NCBI GenBank assembly: GCA_039105265.1
Contig: JAPFFF010000020.1
Span: 2,606,435 to 2,670,434 of the forward strand
DNA from: Tritrichomonas musculus
Taxonomy: Eukaryota > Parabasalia > Tritrichomonadida > Tritrichomonadidae
Direction of reading: 5' to 3'
DNA: 64,000 bases
Shown here: positions 1-9,800 of the stretch, piece by piece
Layout: each line of letters starts with the position of its first letter
How positions within the stretch are numbered: the first letter of the stretch is position 1
Notes under the pieces: generated by a model
Told to the model about the DNA's origin: nothing
Seen by the model: the letters and a program-made list of their open reading frames with translations, nothing else
The model's database searches: none
Made by a program: the position numbers and the translations under genes

Positions 1-3000
1 GCTAGGGAAATCAATTGGAACAACTATAAATCGGCTATCCCAATTGTGGTTCGTGATGAGCAATCGCTTGATATCGTGAAGTACTATATTGAATCAGTAC
101 TGCACTCATATGAGACCTCAACATCTGGAACCAAGTTGATTCTCGTAGGATCAGTCTCATTCACGGTATCTCGAATGGTCAAGGTTAGTGGTCCAATCAA
201 GGATTTACCTCCTGAGATCAAAAATAGCAAATTCATCATCACGGACAACGCCGATGACAATCTATGTTGGTACCGATTTCTGGCTGCATGTCTAGATGAC
301 CATCTGGTTGACCCTGAATCTGGTTGCAATACTAAGAATCGCACACAGGTAGCTAGGAAGCTCCTATGCGAGGATCACAATATAGTGTATTCTACTAAGC
401 CATCTCAAGATGCAATTGACCTCCTGAACAACTATCCGGGTACATCAATTGAATCCATGAAGGCATCTGCTGAGAAGCATCACTTGAATGTGGACATCTA
501 TGAGTACTTGGAGGATCTCAAAGTCTATAACCTTCAGGACCAATGGAAATACAATGAGGACAACTCATTTAGGAAATCCGCATTGCTGTACACCCAAAAT
601 CGAATCATCCACATAATGTACATCAGGAATGCTGAGAAGCTGACCAACATCCACATCTGCCCAAAGTGTGGCTCATATGCCCATTACGGTCATTACAACA
701 TGAAGTGTTTCGAGAACCATGTTAAGAACTGTGATGGTGTATTTCGAAAGCGATTCATACCCAATCGTGAACCACTACCATACTGTCCACATATACTCAG
801 CAATCCGGTGTACGAATATTGCTTAGCATATGGTCTCGAATGGAAACCCAACATATATTACATCACCTACGATTTCGAAACTGTTGAACAGCCTGTGAAT
901 GCATCTATTGGTTCATCCACAACCATCAACTCACGACTAATTCCCCTTAGCGTATCATCATGTGTCAAATCGCAATCTGGTTGTACCACAAGGCACTTCT
1001 AATTAAGAGATTCATCTGAGTTCATCATCAAATGGATCGAGTGGTTGTTTGAGCAATCCAAGCAGGTATATCACGATAAGGTTCAATACATGAAATCCTT
1101 CATCAATCAACCAGTTGACAATCTCAAAACCATTGATCGCAACCTGAATGTGATAACCGTATTTGGATTCAACTCGAGTAGATTCGATAGCAACCTATTC
1201 AAGGAGTATCTCAACTACAGTTCAGCTGGGACTACGTTATGGAGTGTTGAACCCAATAGTATCATTGGTACCACATCCTCATTGAAGCAGTTCATATTGA
1301 AGTCACCCAAATACGATACCAAGTTGCGATTCATCGATGCACAATCATTTGTCGCTGGAGGTACATTAAGACAATTCGGGGTAGACTTTGGGGGAGTTGA
1401 GAATAGCTCGAAGGGTGTGTTCCCATATGAAGCCATCAACACTGAGAACTACAATGAGGTCCTCTCAAAAGCAGAGCCATTTGAGTATGAGGCGTTCTAC
1501 AGCTATCTCAACCAGAAGAACCCATTGACACCAGATGATTACAAACTATATCTTGAGGATGCCAAAAACTATGAAACCCGATGGGACTACCTACTTGCAT
1601 ACAATGATAATGATGTCGAGATGATGATCAAACCCATTGACAACCTGATTGCACTCAATGCTCAGTACAACGTGGACCTCATCTCAAACCTATCGCTAAG
1701 CAAGAATGCATCCTGTATCAAGTATGCACTCGCATATAAGGAATTCAATCCAAATGCCGAATACTCTATACAGAATCCCATTAACAAATTCAAACCAAAC
1801 CTCGATTGGTGGCGATTCAAATGCGAGAACTACTATAACCAGGATGTCAAATATAATCTAGCTCATAAGGACAAACCCAGGAACCTCGATAAATGTGTTT
1901 GTGAGGAGCAATTCGATAAGTTCATGGAGATGTACAACAATCCAGATACTGGCAAGTGCCATCTCTGTGGTGAGCACTTCACATGGACCAACAGACCCAC
2001 TCTCGATAGAATCAATAATGATATCGGTCATGAACTCAGTAACTGTAAACTCGCTTGTGCGGAATGCAACAGACTTCGCAGCCGTGATGACCCCAATATA
2101 ACCAAACTCCGAATTCAGCTGAAGAAGTACTGCAAGATGATGCATCTCCCAACACTCATCAACGATGAACAGGAGTATTACAGCTTACGGAACAACATCA
2201 CTGGTGGTCTATCCAATGTCATGCATCGAGTCAACATCAAGGGTCATACCAAAATAAACCGTTTTAGATACAACGCCGTTGATCACAAGGTAATCTCATA
2301 TGATACTCCACACACGATGACTCACATAGTTGGAGTTGATTTCAACAGCTTATACCCATCTGCATTCAGTTCAACCAAACATGATGTCAATCCATATCAT
2401 GGGGGAGTCATGTATATGCCAGGTTCCATGATGGAGCGATTCGAGGTGTATAAGGATGGGGTCAAAAATATGAAGACCTACAACTCATGCATGCATATCA
2501 TCAACAGCCAGAAGTACCAAGATCATCCCGATTTCCTGTTCAAAGCGGAGGTCATGTTGAAATGCCCAATATCCAAAATCAACTACTTCATCAATTTCCC
2601 ACCTGTATTTCGCAATTTCGATATCACCAATGATGAGGCCACAATTGGTCCATATATGCACGACTACATGACTCGCAATAAGCTCCCATCTGTTGACAAA
2701 ACTGAACGGAAGCTGACCATGAGTGTTGATACAATGGGTACCTATCAGACATTCTCGAACTACTACCTCTGGTTCCTCCTTGACCATGGACTTGTCATTG
2801 AGGATATCAAGAGTCTCACCACATACGAGGCTCATCGTGGATTCAACCCATTCGTTAGCGAGTTCATGAAACGCCGTCAGGATATCATCTCTGGATCTGA
2901 GCGTGGCAATGAGAAGTTCTACAAGATCAGCATGAATGGCTCATATGGGTACGATGGGATGAACACCGAGAAGTTCTCCAAAATCAAGATATGCTCGCGC

Positions 3001-3762
3001 GATAAGACCTTCCAGAATATCATCTACGACAACTATGTCAGTGGCACCAAATTGAGTGATGACAACTATCTACTCCAGATGAACCCAAAGAGCTTCAAAT
3101 GCACTACATGCCTTCAGGAATCATTCTGGACTCTAGATAATGCCAAATTCTGGTATCTCACATTCATATATGAGTTCATGTACAAGTGCCTTGATGTGGA
3201 GCGATTCCATTTCATAGAGGGGGACACTGATAGTGCGTATTTTGCGGTTGCTGGTGATGATACCAAGGGGTCCGATCAAGAGTTCAAATACATCATCAGG
3301 AATAGGGCATTCTATGATGAGAACATATATAAGTTCATGCCGAATCCCAATATAAATACAATCGCTGATGAGAAGAAAATACTGGGTCTCTGCATTGAGA
3401 AATATGGTGAGAATATGATAGCGTTGGCCCCTAAGTGCTACACCATATTTAATAGTGGCTCTATAACCAAGGCACTCAAACTCAAGGGGGTATCCCTCAA
3501 GAAAAACCATATTACAAGTGATGATTACAAGGACATCATCGACAATGGTGGTGTGAAGGTTGGCAAAAATATCAATCTGCAATTGACTCGCAATACCAAA
3601 ATCCAGAGCAAAATCAGTGAGATGACGATGTCCAAGATCACGGTAAACAAGAATGCTCTAACCGGGACACACACCAAAATGATTGTCCTCGCGAACCAAT
3701 CCTGTGCACCATTCATCCACGGACTCACATCAGGGGACTATATTATATGCAATTCGAATTGA
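1..3762 (+). pseudogene. Protein-primed DNA polymerase B of element A, with HNH insert
   Basis: This is the replication polymerase of the element; its N-terminus lies beyond the left edge. In order one sees a domain with an OTU-like Cys/His pattern (DDNLCWYR near nt 255-278, IHIMY near 607-621), a Cys/His zinc-binding stretch (CPKCG near 658), an exonuclease motif YDFET (about 868-882), an HNH-type zinc nuclease insert (CHLCGEHF at 1957, LDRINND and CNRLRSR up to about 2085), then palm motifs A (DFNSLYPS, 2338), B (KISMNGSYGY, about 2923) and C (EGDTDSAYF, 3217). This order is typical of protein-primed PolB except for the HNH insert. The frame is broken about once within the window. Downstream it converges on the fibre-like gene, with a hairpin-rich spacer between them. 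Confidence 0.9.
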
Positions 3763-3905
3763 ATATGGGGTCTGCGGGATTTCCCGTCGACCCGGATTTC
3801 ATCGTGATAACCACTAAATATTGGGTGTGGTAGAATTCTACCAGACCCAGATTTCATGGAGATAACCACTAATTCCCTGGAACAGCAAAATTGCTGTCCC
3901 GATAA
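3763..3905. terminator. Hairpin-rich module between convergent genes (terminator-like)
   Basis: This 143-bp spacer separates the convergent polymerase and fibre-like genes. It holds three near-perfect palindromes: 3768-3793 (arms GGGTC and GACCC), 3823-3848 (core GGTAGAATTCTACC) and 3879-3900 (core CAGCAAAATTGCTG). Between them GATTTCAT..GATAACCACTAA occurs twice (about 3795-3818 and 3850-3872). A related module lies at 14855-14945 in the opposite orientation. Transcription termination or 3'-end formation for both flanking genes is an inference from position and structure. Confidence 0.5.
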
Positions 3906-6785
3906 TTAGGCCTTAAACACAGCTAATGTGGATCCGTTGATGATACCAGTTATGATACCCACGGTCATACGATTTATTTTTGAGGTTATCGCGGTCTCAC
4001 CAGTGAGTATCTTCAGTTTATTATCAGCGTTATCAATGAATACCTCATCCCCAATGGAATAGCATGAGGAGTCCTCAACCTTAACCATGTAATCCCCATG
4101 AGTGGCGAATGTGATACAACCATTGGCTTCATCGATTCTGACGCATATACCAACATACTCCTTCCAGGTGCCAGTGGTCTTCACACTACATATGCAATCA
4201 GTGGTGTCAGCTTCAGTGCTAGGGATCCATTTCGAGTCCTCGCGATGATATACCTTACCGGTCATATATACTGGGGCTCCAATGACGAAATCGGTGATGG
4301 TGTTAACCGATGACTCGATTGGGGAGTAGTGGGTGATGGTTGTGTTGGATTGTGCACCGTAAATAGCAGCCTTGAATGTTGCTAAATACCCTCGGGACAT
4401 GATTTGTCTTGAATATAGTTGTCTAGCATTTAATAATTCCTGAGTAGTTGTCCAGGGATATCCACCTATTGGGAAGCTATATGTAAGTGTACTTGATGTT
4501 ATATCAACAGTGCCTTCATAATATAGTGGGAATTTGAAATTGTCGAAATACACAGTCCTCTGATGTAATACTATTACTATGTTATGGGGATTTCCATCTG
4601 TATCACGGAATAACACCCTTATTTCACAACATAGTGCATATTCACTTACTATGTATTCCAGTTTAATCACATTATCTTCAAGTTTTAGATAACGAATTGA
4701 TATATCCGAGGACCCCTCCGCAATTGGACTGCAATCAATGGCACACCTTTTTATTAGCTGCTCATCTGTAACAGCATTCGACTTCAATGCATATTTCCCA
4801 TCAACATATTTCACCGAAGTAATCATATCATCGCTCACAGGTTGGTTGCTGATTAATGTGATAGATGCATCATATATATTGGTTAGTGTATCATCCGCGG
4901 CTCTCAATGAGACGACACGTGTAGCTACACGAATATCTATTGATTCACTTGACTCACTTGACTCACTACTTACTGATTTGTATATGAGATTTGCACCCTT
5001 TCGACCAGAATACGTATATTCGGCTTCTTCATATGATGATTCTTCAGCATTTCGTTTGAACTTCACGAGAATATTTTTGGTTGTTAATACCCTTCTGATA
5101 TATTCATCTGGGATTACACAACCACTATCATTCTGTGCACATTGAATTGTGAATCGTTCTGGACTTCCATCAGCAACATTCGAGTCTTTGATAAATGGTG
5201 ATTCGATTTGTGCTCTAATGAAATTGTATGCTATTGGATTATTATTCCTATGTGCTGCAATATACGATACATATACAATTTGTCCATCATCATGACGCCA
5301 TATTATTCTATCAATGCGTTTGCCATTGCTATCATAACTGTCCATGCTGTCATAAGTGCTAGTAGAACCATTTGGTTTAAATACTACATCAATATGCATT
5401 ATATCATCATCTTGATTATCACCCCAATTAACATCAAATACCAAATGAACTCCAGCATTGGGTAGCTTAGGGGTAATATATGCACCGTCATATAATTTTG
5501 CAGGATATTCAATACTCAATTCAGTGCCATATAGTGCGGTACTCAGTGCAGATTCATTAACCAAATCTGTGGGGATCTCAGGGATATCCGTTTTGAGAGC
5601 GTACTCACCTAAGTTCGCAAGCTTCGCATACTTCCCATCAGCCACATCCTTGGTCTCATACTTATCTAATTCATATGCGAGCTCATCTTCATCGACGAAC
5701 TTCTCATCAGCCTGACCACTAGTATAATATGGTGTCAAGTCAACTGGTGCTGGGATATCCGATTTGAGAGCATAAGTGTTCGACACATATCTCGCCGAAT
5801 AGGCGTTTTTGTCGGTTGGTTCGACAGTTTTGGTAATTGAACATGATAGTATTTCCGGTGTATCACCAGTTCCTGGATTGATTAATTCATGGCTGTGATA
5901 CAGAATCCATAGACCAGAACTACTTCCGTCGATATGCAGTATCTGAGAGGGTTGATTATCATCATCGTCATTGTACGAATAGTCTGCGTGAACATAATGG
6001 GCCGTATAGTAACTGTCTGATGAGACAATATCCAACCCATATTGCTCAATCAGTTCATGATATGTGTCGTAGTCCAAATCAGGGATTGTATTATTGACGA
6101 TTGTGAATTGAATTGTTGTTTGACCCTCAATAATCTCTGGGATATCGCTCTTCACTTGATCAATAGCATGGGTCATATCTGTTGTCAAAGCATATGGTTC
6201 CAACGCAGTACTCAGTGTAGATCCATTAACCAAATCTGTGGGTATCTCAGGGAGGTCCTGGGTCTTCACGTACTCACTTAAGTTCGCAAGCTTCGCGTAC
6301 TCGGTCATATCTGGCAAGTCCTGGGTCTTCACGTACTCACTTAAGTTCGCAAGCTTCGCGTACGGTTCCAAAGCAGTACTCAATGAATCACTCGTAACGA
6401 TGTTCTCAGGGACCTCAGGTATTTCAGTAGATAGCGCACAGTTTTTGGCGATGTAATCACGTAATTCCCCAATGGCACCATCCACATCTTCACTAGATGC
6501 GTACTTCAGCATCTCCGTATTGAAATCCTCGGTTTTCACATAGTCGAATAGCTGGGTTTGCAAAGCATATGACTCAAGGTCCTTGGCTAAGGCATATTTT
6601 TCGAGTTGCTCACCAATTGTACTCGTAATGAGTTCCTTGATTTGCTCCTGGTTGGGACCAGTTATATTCGAGCCATTGGACCCATTGGTATGACACATGC
6701 ATGCATACTTTTTGATGTACTCTATTAGTAACTCGTCAATAGTGGACGCTTTTATTGAAAATCCACTCTGTTCTATACTGAACAT
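3906..6785 (-). CDS. Fibre-like repeat protein of element A
   Basis: A 959-residue protein read on the minus strand. The N-terminal third holds short repeats built on YAKLANLSEYVKTQDLP, LSTALEPYA and YALKSDIPE, each spaced by acidic or proline residues. This is the look of trimeric phage tail fibres and similar attachment proteins, where short beta or coiled-coil repeats form a shaft. The middle and C-terminal parts are beta-rich without a recognised fold, and the C-terminus (about residues 800-959) looks like a compact globular head. A surface attachment role is inferred from architecture only. The start at 6785 is the first ATG, preceded by TTTATTTTATAGTAA. The gene is divergent from the giant repeat protein, with only 18 bp between start codons, so control sequences must be shared. 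Confidence 0.6.
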   Translation of the reverse strand: MFSIEQSGFSIKASTIDELLIEYIKKYACMCHTNGSNGSNITGPNQEQIKELITSTIGEQLEKYALAKDLESYALQTQLFDYVKTEDFNTEMLKYASSEDVDGAIGELRDYIAKNCALSTEIPEVPENIVTSDSLSTALEPYAKLANLSEYVKTQDLPDMTEYAKLANLSEYVKTQDLPEIPTDLVNGSTLSTALEPYALTTDMTHAIDQVKSDIPEIIEGQTTIQFTIVNNTIPDLDYDTYHELIEQYGLDIVSSDSYYTAHYVHADYSYNDDDDNQPSQILHIDGSSSGLWILYHSHELINPGTGDTPEILSCSITKTVEPTDKNAYSARYVSNTYALKSDIPAPVDLTPYYTSGQADEKFVDEDELAYELDKYETKDVADGKYAKLANLGEYALKTDIPEIPTDLVNESALSTALYGTELSIEYPAKLYDGAYITPKLPNAGVHLVFDVNWGDNQDDDIMHIDVVFKPNGSTSTYDSMDSYDSNGKRIDRIIWRHDDGQIVYVSYIAAHRNNNPIAYNFIRAQIESPFIKDSNVADGSPERFTIQCAQNDSGCVIPDEYIRRVLTTKNILVKFKRNAEESSYEEAEYTYSGRKGANLIYKSVSSESSESSESIDIRVATRVVSLRAADDTLTNIYDASITLISNQPVSDDMITSVKYVDGKYALKSNAVTDEQLIKRCAIDCSPIAEGSSDISIRYLKLEDNVIKLEYIVSEYALCCEIRVLFRDTDGNPHNIVIVLHQRTVYFDNFKFPLYYEGTVDITSSTLTYSFPIGGYPWTTTQELLNARQLYSRQIMSRGYLATFKAAIYGAQSNTTITHYSPIESSVNTITDFVIGAPVYMTGKVYHREDSKWIPSTEADTTDCICSVKTTGTWKEYVGICVRIDEANGCITFATHGDYMVKVEDSSCYSIGDEVFIDNADNKLKILTGETAITSKINRMTVGIITGIINGSTLAVFKA

Positions 6786-6803
6786 TTACTATAAAATAAA
6801 GGT

Positions 6804-9800
6804 ATGCTTACCCGTATTAGTAAGGAAGTCCAGGATCGCACAACCCGTGAGTTTCTTATTTATTTACATTTACGTGGAGTACCAAATGGGATCATCCATA
6901 ATATAAGGTTCGTCGAATATCATTCAGGTTTGTTCAATAAAGAGGTAGAAAAAATACTCGATGATCTGAAAGCCATGTACGATTCATCTAGAAATGGTAA
7001 ACCACCTTTAAATAGTGGTGTTAATGATAATGCAGCCAAGTTAAGAGATCTGAACCAATATTTGATTGACCCACAGTATAAAATCCCAGATCACTCAACC
7101 GAGGAGCTCATTAAGTTTTTATATACTGAATGCGGTACATCAGATTTTGGCATCCGTGGTATGAAGTACGTCATCGATAGGCCAGAATTGTATGGCGATG
7201 AGATAAAACAGGCAGTCAAGGAGGTGCTTGAAGCTTGGGATAGATACTACTTTTATAAATCTGATGATGCTCATGCAAAAAGTGTGAAGGAAAAGTTTAT
7301 GCAGCATCTCCCCAAATTCATAGATATGGAACCATATATGTTACCTCAGCCGATTAGGACTCTTAATGATTATAAGATCCAGGATCCCACAACCCGTGAG
7401 GTCATTAAGTTTTTATATAGTGAATGTGGTATATCAGATGAAGTCGTGAATAATATTATACAAGTCCTCACTTATACAGAAGGATACGTACCAGAGATAG
7501 TAAATGCTATCGATGAGATGAAACGCGATTGGGAGTCTACTGACTTTAATGATCCTAATCAGGTTAAACGTTTGAAGCAAAGTCTTATGAATTATGTCAC
7601 GACTTACTTCAAAGATCCATATTCATATTTATTGGCCCAAGCGATTATCACTAGAGCCCAACACCCGACATACCGTAAGATCCTTGAGTTTTTATCTAGT
7701 GAATGCCGTGATACACCAGATGAAGCTATCCAAAAGTTGAAATGGGGTATCGAAAATTCATATGCTTACAAACCAGAAGGATTACAAATACTCAATAAGC
7801 TGAAACACGTTTGGGAGTCTACCGACTTTAATGATCCTAAACGGGTTGATCGTTTGAAGCGTAAGCTCAGTGAGTATGCTGACGAGTTCTTCACAGATTC
7901 GGATTCATATCTGCAACCCCAAGAGATTATAAATATTGTTGGTAAAGCCAAGGACCCCACATATCGTGAGCTTCTTATGGTTTTATCTGACCGCAACGAA
8001 CCACATGAACACATCACTAATATGGTACATGTCATCAATAATCCAGATTCGTATAATGATGAGATACTAAATTTCCTCCGAAACTTGAGAAAATTGTACT
8101 ATGATCAAGAACCAATGAGTAAAGACTGGTATTATATGCGCAATTTACCCGCTTATGATCTGAATCTGGGTAGTATAGCCAATTTCTTCGCGAGTTATAA
8201 TCTGCAAAAATATTTGAAACCCAAAGTACCACCCAAACAGGAACCATTAGGGGATATCCCAGGATCGGAACCCCAAGCGAAGTCCCAGTCGAAGTCCCAA
8301 TCGAAGTCCCAATCGAAGTCCAAAGCGAAACCCAAACAGGAACCATTAGCGGATATCCCAGGATCGGAACCCCAAGTGAAATCATTATGGAATATTCCTG
8401 AACCCGAATCTGGCCCGAACCGCGAATTCATTAAGTTTTATACATTTATACGTGTATATTTCAAAATACCAAATGCAGACATCACTAATATGAAACATGT
8501 CATCAATAATCCAGATGCGTATAATGAGGCGTTAGTAAATGAAGTGCGTAGCATGATAGATATTTGGAATACATACGACGATAAGAAACGTGATCGTGAA
8601 AAAATTAAAGCAAGACTTAAACCTATTGTCGATACTTTCTTCAGAGACCTGCGTAAATATTTGGAACCCCAAGCGAAGTCCCAGTCGAAGTCCAAAGCGA
8701 AGCCATTAGGGGATATCCCAGGACCGGAACCCCAAGCGAAGTCCCTATCGAAGTCCCAGTCGAAGTCCAAAGCAAAGCCCAAAGCGGAACCCAAAGTACC
8801 ACCCAAAGCAAAGCCATTGGCGGACATCCCAGGACCGGAACCCAAAGCGGAACCCATCAAAGAGGGTGATAGTATTGACGTCCAACACCGTAAGCTTCTT
8901 GAGTATTTATCTAGTGAATGCAGAGTGTCAGATGATTGGATCACTAATATGACACATGTCATCAATAATCCAGAATTGTACGTCGATGCGATAGTAAATG
9001 CAATCGATAATATGAGGAAAGCTTATGCACGAACCCACTTAAATGATACTAGGTCAGTTACAAGTTTGAAGAACCTCCTTAAGCAGAGCGCTTCAATGTA
9101 TTTCAGAAATCCGAATAAATATTTGAAACCCCAACCGAAACCCGAAGTACCACCTCAAGCGAAGCCCCAGTCGAAGCCCAAACCGAAGTCCAAAGCGGAA
9201 CCCAAAGTACCACCCAAAGCGAAGCCATTAGGGGATATCCCAGGATCGGTACCCCAGTCGAAGTCCAAAGCGGAACCCATCGAAGTGGGGGATAGTATTG
9301 AAGTCCAACACAGTAAGCTTCTTGAGTATTTATCTAAAGAATGCGGAGTGTCAGATGAAGTCATCAATAAATTAATACATGTCATCAATAATCCAAATTC
9401 GTACAATGATAAGATACTAAATGTGATCAAGGGGCTGAAACACAAATGGGAGATTATCACCAGTAAAGGTCATGATATTAACCCTGGTCGGGACCAATAT
9501 TGGAAGCAACATATTATGACTGATGTCACTACTTTCCTCAAAGAACTAGATCTATATTTGAATCCCCCACAGGAACCCCAAGGAGATCCAAGCGAAGTCC
9601 CTAGCGTGAAACCCAAACCGAAACCCCAAGCGAAGTCCCTACGGAAATCCCTACTGAAATCCCCAAAGAAGTCATTAGGGGATATTCCAGGATCGGAACC
9701 CTCAGGAGATCCAAGCGAAGACTCAAGTGATGATGATGATGATGATGATGATTATAGCGAAGTCAAGTACCCCAGATACCGTAAGCTCCTTAAGTTTTTA

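Noticed and set aside
8035-8965. Repetitive frames on the minus strand (WDFDWDF and GISPNG repeats)
   Set aside because: They mirror the low-complexity linkers of the giant repeat protein on the plus strand and have no independent support.
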